NCBI GenBank assembly: GCA_964359565.1
Contig: CAYHTN010000012.1
Coordinates: 1-21,671, forward strand
Length of the DNA: 21,671 nucleotides
Source: JAGOTP01 sp964359565
Lineage (GTDB): Bacteria > Patescibacteriota > Patescibacteriia > 2-12-FULL-60-25
Reading direction: 5' to 3'
The first letter of the stretch is position 1; each line of letters starts with the position of its first letter. Below the pieces are notes generated by a model. It did no database searches. It saw only the letters and a program-made list of their open reading frames with translations, and had not been told where the DNA came from. Positions 7,124-14,337 of this stretch are shown here, piece by piece. A program made the translations under genes and the position numbers.

Positions 7124-8098
7124 TCAATCGCTCTGTAAGAAATCTTTGTAAGTATCCACAGCCTTTCTCAACTCCACTCGTGACACTTTTTCATTCTCCG
7201 TGTGCGCATCTTCGATGTCTCCTGGGCCGAGCACGATGCTCTTTTCAAAAAAGAACATTTCGGTGAAGTAAGAGACGGCGTTTTTTGGAAAATGTTCGGA
7301 TGAGTGATCTACTGGAGCGAGCTCTTTTTTGACGATAAGTTTATGAGGAATATCGAGTGCTCTTAGTTTTTCTTCTATGCGTCTACGAATATCAGGGAGT
7401 AGCGATCTCCAAACGACCGTCGCTTGAGCACTGCCAGCTACGATGTTCTCTGCTTTCCCGCCAGAGATAAGGCCGACATTTACCGTAGTATCAGGCAGAG
7501 CGAACGCTTGCAGCTCGTGCAAAATGTCGACAAGTTTATGAATGGCAGAATCTGGATGATCGGTACTCGAATGTTCTTGGATGCCTTCACAGCGTATTTC
7601 AAGGGCGAGTACGCCACGTTGACTAGTTACGGCTTGGAGATGCGTTGGTTCACCAATAATAATTTGTTCGGGAATCATATTTTTTTCTTTGAACCACGCG
7701 GATGCCGCTTTCGCACCATCAAACGTTGTTTCTTCACCGACGGTACAAAGCAGACCAATATCTCTCTTGCCCGACACGATCGCGTGCTTGAGCGCGCAAA
7801 TCATGGCAGCAAGAGAGCCTTTGTTATCGCAGCTACCACGGCCAAAAATATGATCATAATCGATGTGTACCGCGACTTCTCCAACGACGGTATCGATATG
7901 GGCGACCAGAAGTTTTTTTGGGACTCCATGACGGGCAAGAATGCAAAAACGGGTTTCATCAACCGGAATCCATTCAATCGTAAAATCTGATGTGAGTTTG
8001 TTACAAAGAAAATCAGCAAATACCTGCTCCGATCCAGAGACTGAGGGAATAGCAAGAAAATCAAGGAGAAGTTGTTCGACGGGTTGAAGAGAGGTCAT
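7124..8098 (-). CDS. M20-family metallopeptidase (ArgE/DapE/LysK-like)
   Basis: The 324-residue protein has the M20 zinc-peptidase pattern: LVAHIDTV (His67, catalytic Asp69), GRGSCDNKG (bridging Asp91), TVGEETTFDGA (Glu122-Glu123), GEPT (Glu150) and LGPGDIEDAHTENEKV near the end (His299). The central dimerisation (lid) domain lies between GEPT and about residue 240. The family removes acyl groups from amino acids or cleaves short peptides. This compact form most resembles the LysK/ArgE-type deacylases, but the substrate is not predictable and no arginine or lysine pathway genes are nearby. The start ATG has no Shine-Dalgarno sequence and lies 15 bases after the terminator hairpin of the GNAT gene. 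Expression therefore depends on readthrough or on a promoter not recognised here. Confidence 0.85.
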   Translation of the reverse strand: MTSLQPVEQLLLDFLAIPSVSGSEQVFADFLCNKLTSDFTIEWIPVDETRFCILARHGVPKKLLVAHIDTVVGEVAVHIDYDHIFGRGSCDNKGSLAAMICALKHAIVSGKRDIGLLCTVGEETTFDGAKAASAWFKEKNMIPEQIIIGEPTHLQAVTSQRGVLALEIRCEGIQEHSSTDHPDSAIHKLVDILHELQAFALPDTTVNVGLISGGKAENIVAGSAQATVVWRSLLPDIRRRIEEKLRALDIPHKLIVKKELAPVDHSSEHFPKNAVSYFTEMFFFEKSIVLGPGDIEDAHTENEKVSRVELRKAVDTYKDFLQSD

Positions 8099-8113
8099 AA
8101 GAAGAAAAAAGAG

Positions 8114-8151
8114 GTTCCTCGCCAGGGTGGAGCACCACCGAGGCGAGGAAC
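8114..8151 (-). terminator. Terminator after the GNAT gene
   Basis: On the minus strand, GTTCCTCGCC and GGCGAGGAAC form a 10-bp perfect outer stem with an inner GGTGG/CCACC stem. CTCTTTTTTCTTCTT follows and runs straight into the M20 start codon. It begins one base after the GNAT stop. Confidence 0.85.
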
Positions 8152-8152
8152 G

Positions 8153-8851
8153 TTAGGTGTTCAAGGCGATGATCGTGCGGATCGGCTCGATCAGGTGAGG
8201 AAGGGCGTGGAAGCGCGTCGGTGGAAGGTCACCGCCACGATCGCTCGTGAGAAGGTGGGGGAGCGCTCGCAGTCGCGCACGATGAGACTCTTCACATCCT
8301 ACCGGATGATCCAGAGGGTCCGCCAGAATTCCCTCACGAGGGACGAACGAAGGAGTGTCGAGGGAATCGAAGTAGATGATGTCCCAGGTCACTCCTTCGA
8401 TCTCTCCCAGAATCCCGATCCCAGCGAACCGCAGCCCGAGACGGAGACAGATCTTTTGTGAGGTCGTGTGCGCTTGCGTGCACTCGACCTGGACCCGGAG
8501 TCCATGCGTACGCGCGAACTGCATCGCAACCTCACAGAGGCGGGTCACGGCTCCACGCGGCGCGTCGGGCAGGGCCACCCAGCGGCCCAGTTCCCAGTAG
8601 CCCGGCTTCTGCACCAGAGCGGCGTGGGCGAGGAATCGTCTTGAAGGATCGACGAGCACCCACGAGTGCATCGTTTCGGTCTCCCAGGCGGCCTGGACGA
8701 CTTTCTCCCATTCCGTGGGCTCGGTCAGCGGTCGGTACGGGAAGTGGCAGCGTCCATCGCGTCCGGTCCAGGCGATTCGAGTGAGGTTCGCGAGCTGAGT
8801 TGCCCAGTCGCGACGAGTGAGAGGAATCTGAGAGCGATCGATGATCTTCAC
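8153..8851 (-). CDS. GNAT-family N-acetyltransferase
   Basis: The protein is 232 residues from a GTG start at 8849-8851, with AAAGGG 7 bases upstream as a ribosome site. A GNAT fold is suggested by HSWVLVDPSRRFLAHAALVQ (strands 2-4), a partly degenerate acetyl-CoA loop before the helix VTRLCEVAMQFARTHG, and VECTQAHTTSQKICLRLGLR. The last resembles the C-terminal half of acetyltransferases of the HTTSQK...LGF type. The enzyme would transfer an acetyl group from acetyl-CoA to an unknown amine. By eye the gene is richer in G and C than its neighbours, especially at third codon positions, which hints at transfer. It has its own strong promoter, a leader peptide with hairpins, and a terminator, so it looks like a self-contained, conditionally expressed unit. 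An antibiotic or small-toxin acetylation role would fit that layout but is only inference. Confidence 0.75.
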   Translation of the reverse strand: MKIIDRSQIPLTRRDWATQLANLTRIAWTGRDGRCHFPYRPLTEPTEWEKVVQAAWETETMHSWVLVDPSRRFLAHAALVQKPGYWELGRWVALPDAPRGAVTRLCEVAMQFARTHGLRVQVECTQAHTTSQKICLRLGLRFAGIGILGEIEGVTWDIIYFDSLDTPSFVPREGILADPLDHPVGCEESHRARLRALPHLLTSDRGGDLPPTRFHALPHLIEPIRTIIALNT

Positions 8852-8884
8852 GGTGAGACCCTTTCATGAGCCTTGAAACAGAAA

Positions 8885-8905
8885 GCCCGGCGATGATCGC
8901 CGGGC
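8885..8905 (-). terminator. Leader terminator-like hairpin upstream of the GNAT gene
   Basis: GCCCGGCGAT and ATCGCCGGGC are perfect 10-base arms around one base (in practice an 8-bp stem with a 5-base loop). On the minus strand it is followed by TTTCTGTTTC, a modest U-rich tract. It lies between the leader peptide and the GNAT start, where an attenuator is expected. Confidence 0.6.
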
Positions 8906-8909
8906 CAGA

Positions 8910-8988
8910 GGTTCTCTTTGTAGAAACAGAACCTATCGTCAGACGACCAGCGCCAGACGATAGTAATAAGATTGTGCCAAAGAGAACC
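8910..8988 (-). promoter_or_regulatory. Competing hairpins of a possible attenuator in the GNAT leader
   Basis: GGTTCTCTTTG (minus strand 8988-8978) pairs perfectly with CAAAGAGAACC (8920-8910). CTATCGTC (8963-8956) pairs with GACGATAG (8940-8933) inside it. A second GGTTCT (8933-8928) can pair with the same AGAACC (8915-8910). ATCGTC can also pair, with one G-U, with GGCGAT of the terminator stem. The left arms lie inside the leader peptide, so ribosome position would decide which stems form. Confidence 0.5.
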
Positions 8989-8995
8989 GAGACAT
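8939..8995 (-). CDS. Putative 18-residue leader peptide of the GNAT gene
   Basis: The ATG at 8993-8995 opens MSRFSLAQSYYYRLALVV and ends at TGA 8939-8941. It lies 6 bases after a strong -10 box, so it would be the first codon of a leaderless transcript. Codons 10-12 are three consecutive Tyr codons (TAT TAC TAT). The third overlaps the left arm of the hairpin whose right arm starts at the stop codon. This is the classic layout of a ribosome-sensing leader peptide, responding either to charged tRNA-Tyr or to a drug that stalls the ribosome. No homologue is recognised, so the call rests on position, start context and overlap with hairpins. Confidence 0.5.
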   Translation of the reverse strand: MSRFSLAQSYYYRLALVV

Positions 8996-9001
8996 AAAGC
9001 G

Positions 9002-9031
9002 ACTATAGAAGAGGAGGGGAACGGCTGTCAA
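9002..9031 (-). promoter_or_regulatory. Strong promoter of the GNAT leader
   Basis: On the minus strand, consensus TTGACA (9026-9031) and TATAGT (9002-9007) are separated by 18 bases. The box pair lies just past the stop of the 9039-9971 gene, and the leader peptide ATG is 6 bases beyond the -10 box. Confidence 0.8.
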
Positions 9032-9038
9032 ATCAATA

Positions 9039-9971
9039 TCAAGCTTCTACAAGCGCAGGGAAGTGGCGAAAGCGATTATGATGAAGGCGATGTTGGAAGC
9101 GTACTGCACGATCCGGTCGATAGCGTTCGGTAAGCTCTTGGAGTTGTTTTAAGGTGTGTCTATCATGAAAACGCGACCCGCCAAATGTGACTTCTTCATA
9201 GAGTGCCGGATAGATCGAGCTGTGATAGCTTTCGCCCCCGATTTGTTCAGCGAGCGCAATTTGATCATCGAGAGGGAGAAGAAGATCCTTGAGCACGTTT
9301 TCTCTGAGCTTCGGACGAGCAGCTTGAGGAAGTCTCCAAGCATCTGGTTGAGTACGACGCGCAGTGTCGATCGCCTCGAGCATTCGTTGTACATGTTGGG
9401 GATCATTGCCATAGACATAGACCAAAAGCGTATTGTCTTCGATCTCTTGTTTGAGACTGTCTGCTTGGTAGCTTTCGAAATTAAAGGCGATTTGCGCTTC
9501 ATTAATCGCATCATTTTTTGCACTCGCCTGACAGAGAGAACGAAATGCCTCGGGTGCAGTTCTCGACGGGACATGGAGATATAAACGGGTGACCTTGGCC
9601 TCTGGAGGGAATCTTTTTCTCGCTTGAAAAAAGAGTTTTTTGCCTCGATCTTGCCATGCCATGACATTATAATCTGATTGGCGAGGAAAGCTTTTTTGAT
9701 AGGCTTCCGAGATTCGTGTGATCCGCTCAAGAGCTTCTTGGTTCTGTCTTTCCACTTCTCTAGGAGGCGATGTATTCGGAGAAGTCTCTAACGCAGTCTT
9801 TTTTTGTTCTTGGATCCCGCCTCCGATCCAATCGGTATAAGCCGTCTGTCGGAGAATCGTTTCTCGACAGACACGCCAACCACAGCGCATGATTTCCGAA
9901 AATCCTTTGCCTTGGATAAGCGCTTGCAGAGAAGGGCGTTGTTCTTGTCCTGGGCGTTGCTCGGTCAACAT
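9039..9971 (-). CDS. Unrecognised 310-residue protein
   Basis: The frame is complete from ATG 9969-9971 to TGA at 9039. No signal peptide or membrane segment is visible; the protein looks cytoplasmic and hydrophilic. The N-terminal third is Gln- and Arg-rich with a helical, linker-like stretch (PPREVERQNQEALERITRI). The second part has strand-like segments: VTRLYLHVPSRTAPEAFRSL, AQIAFNFESY and NTLLVYVYGNDPQHVQRMLEAI. Then comes a Pro- and Leu-rich part with LPLDDQIALAEQIGGESYHSSIYPALYEEV, and the end is His- and Arg-rich (RAVRFQHRLHHNRFRHFP). The order of strands, with a VYVYGNDPQHVQ element followed by a late GGESYHSSIYPAL block, loosely recalls the T3SS effector HopA1-like family, but I cannot confirm that. 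It is a single-gene unit, divergent from the beta-propeller gene. A weak promoter may be TTCTCT, 17 bases, TATCGT, ending 18 bases before the ATG. Confidence 0.7.
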   Translation of the reverse strand: MLTEQRPGQEQRPSLQALIQGKGFSEIMRCGWRVCRETILRQTAYTDWIGGGIQEQKKTALETSPNTSPPREVERQNQEALERITRISEAYQKSFPRQSDYNVMAWQDRGKKLFFQARKRFPPEAKVTRLYLHVPSRTAPEAFRSLCQASAKNDAINEAQIAFNFESYQADSLKQEIEDNTLLVYVYGNDPQHVQRMLEAIDTARRTQPDAWRLPQAARPKLRENVLKDLLLPLDDQIALAEQIGGESYHSSIYPALYEEVTFGGSRFHDRHTLKQLQELTERYRPDRAVRFQHRLHHNRFRHFPALVEA

Positions 9972-10066
9972 AGACGAGTGAATGAAGCCACGATACCGTA
10001 TCTACGAACATAAGAGAATGATCACGCGTATTTTGGATCAAGTGTCATAGGGGTGTAGGTGCGTTC

Positions 10067-10088
10067 GTTACGCTCCTTAGAGCGTAAC
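10067..10088. repeat. 9-bp inverted repeat in the divergent intergenic region
   Basis: GTTACGCTC and GAGCGTAAC are perfect arms around CTTA, 38 bases before the beta-propeller ATG. There is no T-tract on either strand, so it is not a simple terminator. Its place between two divergent genes would suit an operator, but that is only inference. Confidence 0.4.
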
Positions 10089-10126
10089 TTAACTCAAGAC
10101 TTTCTTTTTCGTTTTCCCTCTTCTTT

Positions 10127-12130
10127 ATGATTAAACGACCCATCTCTTTCCTCTTATTGCTCGGTGGAGCGTGCTTGGGAGCGGGATTTTTGGCGACGCA
10201 GGTCTCTGCTGCGGTTAAACCTGTGCAAAAGTCTTTGCCTCGAGTTGCTTCGTGTAGCGCGCTCGCGCGAACGATCAAGTCGGTTCAACCAACCGCTAAG
10301 GACAGCTCTTATTTTCGTGGTGGGATGCCAGGACTCATGCCGATGGCGACACTTGAAAGCGCCGCACCAACGGCAGCAGGGAATGCTCCGTCCGCCGTGC
10401 CCGAAGGAGGCGATTATTCTACGACTAATATCCAAGTCCAGGGGGTCGATGAGGCGGATATCGTGAAAATAAATGGGATGTATTCGTATCATCTTTCGAA
10501 AGGACGCTTACTTATTTCTCGAGTGGAACCGACCCTTCCCCCTGTACTAGTTTCAAATACGGATTTTGGTTCGGATCTTCACCCGCAAGAATTGTATCTC
10601 GATGGGAATCGTCTGGTGATGCTCGGTACCCGATACGCGAATGATATTTATCCCATGGCAGATGCGAAGATGTCTTCAGGGGTGGGTCGGGCTATTTGGT
10701 ACCCAGGCAGAACTCTCACGGTAGCTGAAATATGGGATGTTTCTAACCCTGCTAAACCTGCACGCGTGCGCAAGCTTGAGTTTGATGGTTCGATGAACAC
10801 TTCGCGTTTAGTCGGTGGCAATGTGTACATTGTCATGAATAGTGGGACGCCCTGGAATTATCTTTACCCGGCCGCTTCTACGAACCTCGTCCCTGCCTAT
10901 CGTGATTCTAAAGCAGGAAAAGCCTTTACTCCGATGGCTCGTTGTGCGGATGTGAATATCGTGAACCCAGAGCCGAGTGCACAGTTCGTGACCGTTGCTG
11001 CTTTTGGTACGAATGGACAAGGAGAGGTTGGTCGTAGCGTTTTGCTCGGAAGCTCTGAGACGGTCTACGCGACTCCCAATGCGCTTTATGTGGTGCGTAC
11101 GAAGCAAGCACAATCGGCCTGGACAGGGATTCGCGCCCCAAGTCGGATGGAAGAACAAACAATTATTGATAAATTTGCGTTACAGGGACGAACCATTAAA
11201 TATCAGGCGCAAGGGACGGTGCCTGGGCACGTCTTGAACCAGTTTTCTCTCGATGAATTTGAAGGAAATTTACGCATTGCCACCACCAAAGGGGACGTGT
11301 GGGATCAACAAAGACCTTCAACGAACAATATCTATGTTCTTTCTTCTGGATTAACGGTGCGGGGGCGTCTTGAAAATTTAGCTCCGGGCGAAAAGATTTA
11401 TTCCGCTCGCTTTATGGGCAAGCGCGGTTACCTTGTTACCTTTAAAAAGGTTGATCCGCTCTTTGCAATTGACCTAAGCAAACCAGAAGCGCCGAAAGTG
11501 CTTGGAAAATTGAAGATCCCTGGTTATTCGGACTATCTGCATCCAATCGACGAGAATCATTTGATTGGCATCGGAAAGAACGCCGTTGAAGCGGCTGAAG
11601 GAAGTTTTGCCTGGTATCAAGGGATGAAGCTCGCGGTCTTTGATGTGACGGATGTCGAACATCCTCGTGAGCAATGGAAGACAGAAATTGGCGATCGAGG
11701 CACAGATTCCCCGGCGTTACAAAATCACAAGGCGTTCTTTTACGCGCCTTCCAAACAACTTCTCGCGCTTCCAATCAGTCTTCATGAGCTTACCCCAGAA
11801 GAAAAACAGAATCCTCATCGACAGTGGAATGAATACGGTCAGATTACCTTTCAAGGCGTGTATGTTTATCGCTTGACGCTTGATCGTGGCTTCGAACTCC
11901 TCGCTCGTCTCACGGATCATGAAGCAAATGATTTTCTCTCAAGTGGAGATTTCTATTATGGTGGAATGAGCGAGAAAGATATCGATCGCGTTCAATATGT
12001 AGGAGATCGTTTACTCACCTTTGCTCCAGGAGGTGTGCACGCCTACCATCTCTTTAGCTTTGTGGATCAAGGCCGCGTGACCTATCCAGTGAGTGAGAGG
12101 AGTGGCGGGAATGAGCGGGTGATGTGGTAG
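10127..12130 (+). CDS. Secreted beta-propeller domain protein (PF09826-like)
   Basis: The 667-residue protein begins with a signal peptide (MIKRPISFLLLLGGACLGAG, likely cut after VSA near residue 28). After a linker comes the diagnostic TNIQVQGVDEADIVKINGMY, followed by repeated propeller strands (LSKGRLLISRVEP, ELYLDGNRLVMLGTRY, LTVAEIWDVSNPAKPARVRK, RLVGGNVYIVMNSG, AVFDVTDVEHPREQWKTEIG). This matches the family of secreted C-terminal beta-propeller proteins found in many bacteria and archaea. Its function is not known beyond a structural or binding role outside the membrane. Full length is typical of the family. No Shine-Dalgarno sequence is seen, and a pyrimidine-rich stretch (CTTTCTTTTTCGTTTTCCCTC) precedes the ATG. 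It ends 21 bases before a 42-bp palindrome. Confidence 0.82.
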   Translation: MIKRPISFLLLLGGACLGAGFLATQVSAAVKPVQKSLPRVASCSALARTIKSVQPTAKDSSYFRGGMPGLMPMATLESAAPTAAGNAPSAVPEGGDYSTTNIQVQGVDEADIVKINGMYSYHLSKGRLLISRVEPTLPPVLVSNTDFGSDLHPQELYLDGNRLVMLGTRYANDIYPMADAKMSSGVGRAIWYPGRTLTVAEIWDVSNPAKPARVRKLEFDGSMNTSRLVGGNVYIVMNSGTPWNYLYPAASTNLVPAYRDSKAGKAFTPMARCADVNIVNPEPSAQFVTVAAFGTNGQGEVGRSVLLGSSETVYATPNALYVVRTKQAQSAWTGIRAPSRMEEQTIIDKFALQGRTIKYQAQGTVPGHVLNQFSLDEFEGNLRIATTKGDVWDQQRPSTNNIYVLSSGLTVRGRLENLAPGEKIYSARFMGKRGYLVTFKKVDPLFAIDLSKPEAPKVLGKLKIPGYSDYLHPIDENHLIGIGKNAVEAAEGSFAWYQGMKLAVFDVTDVEHPREQWKTEIGDRGTDSPALQNHKAFFYAPSKQLLALPISLHELTPEEKQNPHRQWNEYGQITFQGVYVYRLTLDRGFELLARLTDHEANDFLSSGDFYYGGMSEKDIDRVQYVGDRLLTFAPGGVHAYHLFSFVDQGRVTYPVSERSGGNERVMW

Positions 12131-12151
12131 GAATGGGATGATCGTCACCAC

Positions 12152-12193
12152 ATAAATAGTAGGGGCACGGCGCGCCGTGCCCCTACTATTTAT
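12152..12193. repeat. 42-bp perfect palindrome, bidirectional terminator or REP-like element
   Basis: The two 21-base arms are perfectly complementary with no loop, centred between 12172 and 12173 (GGCGCGCC core). Each arm has an AT-rich foot (ATAAATA), then GTAG, then GGGGCACGG. It lies between converging genes, and its right edge forms part of the stop codon of the ABC-F gene. It can act as a terminator in both directions because the feet are T-rich. The GTAG foot before a GC-rich stem also matches the general design of REP sequences linked to RAYT transposases. Confidence 0.85.
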
Positions 12194-13980
12194 TACGACA
12201 TGTCCCGTAACTCCTTTGTATCTTTTTCGACCTGTTCTAACGTTTCGAGCCAGCTCCGTTCGCATTGTTCCAGCTTTTCTTCGAGAGCATGTAGGCGTTT
12301 TTGTTCTGCGGGAGCGTACTCTGTGGGGTGAGCGAGAAAGGATGCAAGAATCCTTCGGCGTTCTTCTTCGAGCTTTTTCATATCTCTCTCGAGCTGCTGG
12401 GCTTGGCGTTTCTGTTGTTGGATCGCCTGGTAGAGCTCTGTTTTTGTTCGGATTGGAGTTGTTTCTACGTGCTTTGGCTGAGCAGCTTCCGTTTCAGCGC
12501 CATACTCCTGTGAGAGGTAGTAGACGTAATCTTCATAGGTACCTGGATAGCGTCTGACCTTTCCATCTTGAACTTCGATAATGCCGTTCGCGAGGAGTTG
12601 TACAAAGGTACGATCGTGACTCACGAATAGAATTGTCCCGGCATATTCTTTGAGCGCTTGCGCCAAGGCTTCGACCGTTTCAACATCCAAATGGTTCGTT
12701 GGTTCGTCTAATAAAAGGACGCGGTAGCGACCAAGGAGGAGTCCGGCAAGACAAAGACGGGCACGCTCTCCTCCGCTCAAGACACGGATCATTTTTTCGA
12801 GATCGTCGTCATGGAATAAGAAATTCCCCGCCATACGGAGGACTTCTTCGCGAGAAATGCCTTGGCCAAGACGGGTAAGATACTCTTCTACGGTTTCCGT
12901 CAGGGTGAGTTGCTCGTGGAGATGTTGCGCGTAGTACCCAATCGTGGCGCTTGGACTCCAACGAAAAGAACCTGCCTTGGGAGGCAGTGTTCCCGCGAGT
13001 GTTTTTAGGAGAGTGGTTTTTCCTTGGCCATTATCGCCCAAAATGGCGATGTGATCACCTCGGTTCAGTTCAAACAGCGCTCGATCGGCGACGGTGCGTT
13101 CGGGATAGCCAATTGCGAGGTCATCGACACGTAACACCATGCCCTTTACTTCTTTTATTTGTGGAAGATGGATGCGGGCATTTGAGAGAGCGTGTCCGAT
13201 CTCGATGGTTTGTAAACGGGCCAATTGTTTGATCTTCGATTGCGCTTGGGTTGCTTTCGAAGCTTTAGCGCGAAAGCGATTGATAAATGATTCGAGGTGT
13301 TTTTGTTGCGCTTCAATATTTCGATTGTAGCTTTCGATGGTATCGCGCTGCTGATTTTTATAGGCCAAGTATTCTTCCAGCGGGCCCGGATAAAAGGTGA
13401 GCTTGCCACGCTCGATTTCGGTTGTTTGTTCGCAGGTGCGCTTCAAAAATTCACGGTCATGAGAGATGACGACGATACTTCCTTGAAAGCGTTGGAGGAA
13501 GCGCTCTAATAATAAAAGAGTACGGAGGTCGAGATAATTGGTAGGTTCATCGAGAAGGAGTAAGGTCGGTTCTTTTAAGAGGACGCTCGTAAGCTTCGCC
13601 CGCATTTGGTAGCCCCCCGAAAGAGTCGTGACGATGGTCGTTAGTAACTGATGTTTTACATCAAATTGACCCGCTACTTTGGCGCATTCCCAGGCGGGTC
13701 GTTTACTCGTGCGTTCAAGATACTGAAGAATCGTTTCGTTCGGATGGAACAGATCGTTTTGTTCTAAATAGCCTAAACGAAGGCCGGGATGGGCAATGAT
13801 TCGTCCTTCGTCTGCTTCTTCTACACCAACAATCAGTTTAAAAAGAGTTGATTTTCCAGCGCCATTTCGTCCGATGATGCCAATTTTTTGTCCGGTTTGA
13901 ATCGCAAAAGACACGTCATCTAAGACGCGTTGCAGGCCATAGCTCTTGGAGAGGTGTGCTCCCTGTAAGAGGACGGGCAT
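12193..13980 (-). CDS. ABC-F family ATPase (Uup/YheS/EttA-like)
   Basis: The 595-residue protein has two ABC domains and no membrane segment. Domain 1 has Walker A GRNGAGKST (residues 37-45), signature TLSGGYQMRAKL and Walker B LLLLDEPTNYLDL. An arm/linker region of about 80 residues with GLEEYLAYKN-like spacing and basic helices follows. Domain 2 has Walker A GDNGQGKTT, LSGGERARLCLAG and LLLDEPTNHLD. The C-terminus is a charged coiled coil (QQQKRQAQQLERDMKKLEEE). ABC-F proteins act on the ribosome, relieving stalls or protecting from antibiotics. The C-terminal coiled coil recalls Uup and YheS, but the subfamily is unsure. ATG 13980 is chosen over 14016 because GAGAAT (-10) with TTGCTC 17 bases upstream ends 7 bases before it. 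Confidence 0.88.
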   Translation of the reverse strand: MPVLLQGAHLSKSYGLQRVLDDVSFAIQTGQKIGIIGRNGAGKSTLFKLIVGVEEADEGRIIAHPGLRLGYLEQNDLFHPNETILQYLERTSKRPAWECAKVAGQFDVKHQLLTTIVTTLSGGYQMRAKLTSVLLKEPTLLLLDEPTNYLDLRTLLLLERFLQRFQGSIVVISHDREFLKRTCEQTTEIERGKLTFYPGPLEEYLAYKNQQRDTIESYNRNIEAQQKHLESFINRFRAKASKATQAQSKIKQLARLQTIEIGHALSNARIHLPQIKEVKGMVLRVDDLAIGYPERTVADRALFELNRGDHIAILGDNGQGKTTLLKTLAGTLPPKAGSFRWSPSATIGYYAQHLHEQLTLTETVEEYLTRLGQGISREEVLRMAGNFLFHDDDLEKMIRVLSGGERARLCLAGLLLGRYRVLLLDEPTNHLDVETVEALAQALKEYAGTILFVSHDRTFVQLLANGIIEVQDGKVRRYPGTYEDYVYYLSQEYGAETEAAQPKHVETTPIRTKTELYQAIQQQKRQAQQLERDMKKLEEERRRILASFLAHPTEYAPAEQKRLHALEEKLEQCERSWLETLEQVEKDTKELRDMS

Positions 13981-13987
13981 GGCGCCT

Positions 13988-14016
13988 ATTCTCAGGGAAA
14001 GAGCGGTATTGAGCAA
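13988..14016 (-). promoter_or_regulatory. Promoter of the ABC-F gene
   Basis: On the minus strand, TTGCTC (14011-14016) and GAGAAT (13988-13993) are separated by 17 bases, ending 7 bases before the ATG. Both hexamers are moderate matches. Confidence 0.45.
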
Positions 14017-14031
14017 GAGATCGCAGAGGAA

Positions 14032-14060
14032 TTGACGCCTCTCTTCAACTGTTCTATTTT
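14032..14060 (+). promoter_or_regulatory. Promoter of the small-protein and dinB transcript
   Basis: TTGACG (14032-14037) and TATTTT (14055-14060) are separated by 17 bases; the ATG follows after 8 bases, so the message is probably leaderless. It starts 16 bases from the -35 box of the divergent ABC-F promoter. Confidence 0.7.
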
Positions 14061-14068
14061 TGTTCTAT

Positions 14069-14320
14069 ATGACAACTTACGAAATTGAACGAGAACCGGT
14101 GGAGGTCATTGTGGCCTTTTTACGTGGAGGGATGCGTCCGTTGCGTTTTCGTAAAGGAGGACGGGTCTATTTAGTACGAATGGTCCACCTCGTTCACCAC
14201 GAACGTCGCGGCCGCGAGCGTTGGCTTTATTTTTCGGTTTCTGATGGGACCAACAGCTATCGTCTCGCCCATGCGACCGAAGCAGCAGCGTGGTATCTAG
14301 AAACGGAACCGCAGCTTTAA
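14069..14320 (+). CDS. Small DUF6504-like protein preceding a Y-family polymerase
   Basis: This 83-residue basic protein begins MTTYEIEREPVEVIVAF and contains GGMRPLRFRKGGRVYLVRMVHLVHHERRGRERWLYFSVSDG, followed by YRLAHATEAAAWYLE. The pattern of a short beta-rich domain with RP.RFR..GR.Y.V..V and a late YRL...WYLE fits the DUF6504-like proteins often encoded beside ImuB/DinB-type polymerases. I judge the similarity from pattern only. The gene ends 17 bases before the polymerase ATG and shares its promoter, so it may be a partner or accessory of that polymerase. The ATG at 14069 is preferred to the TTG at 14060, which lies in the -10 box. Confidence 0.65.
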   Translation: MTTYEIEREPVEVIVAFLRGGMRPLRFRKGGRVYLVRMVHLVHHERRGRERWLYFSVSDGTNSYRLAHATEAAAWYLETEPQL

Positions 14321-14337
14321 GAAATCGCTGTCCACCT

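Noticed and set aside
7424..7990. 188-codon plus-strand frame opposite the M20 gene
   Set aside because: The minus-strand frame carries all M20 catalytic motifs, so this is antisense noise.
9149..9730. 193-codon minus-strand frame inside the 9039-9971 gene
   Set aside because: It is a shadow frame of the longer gene, with a basic, unnatural composition.
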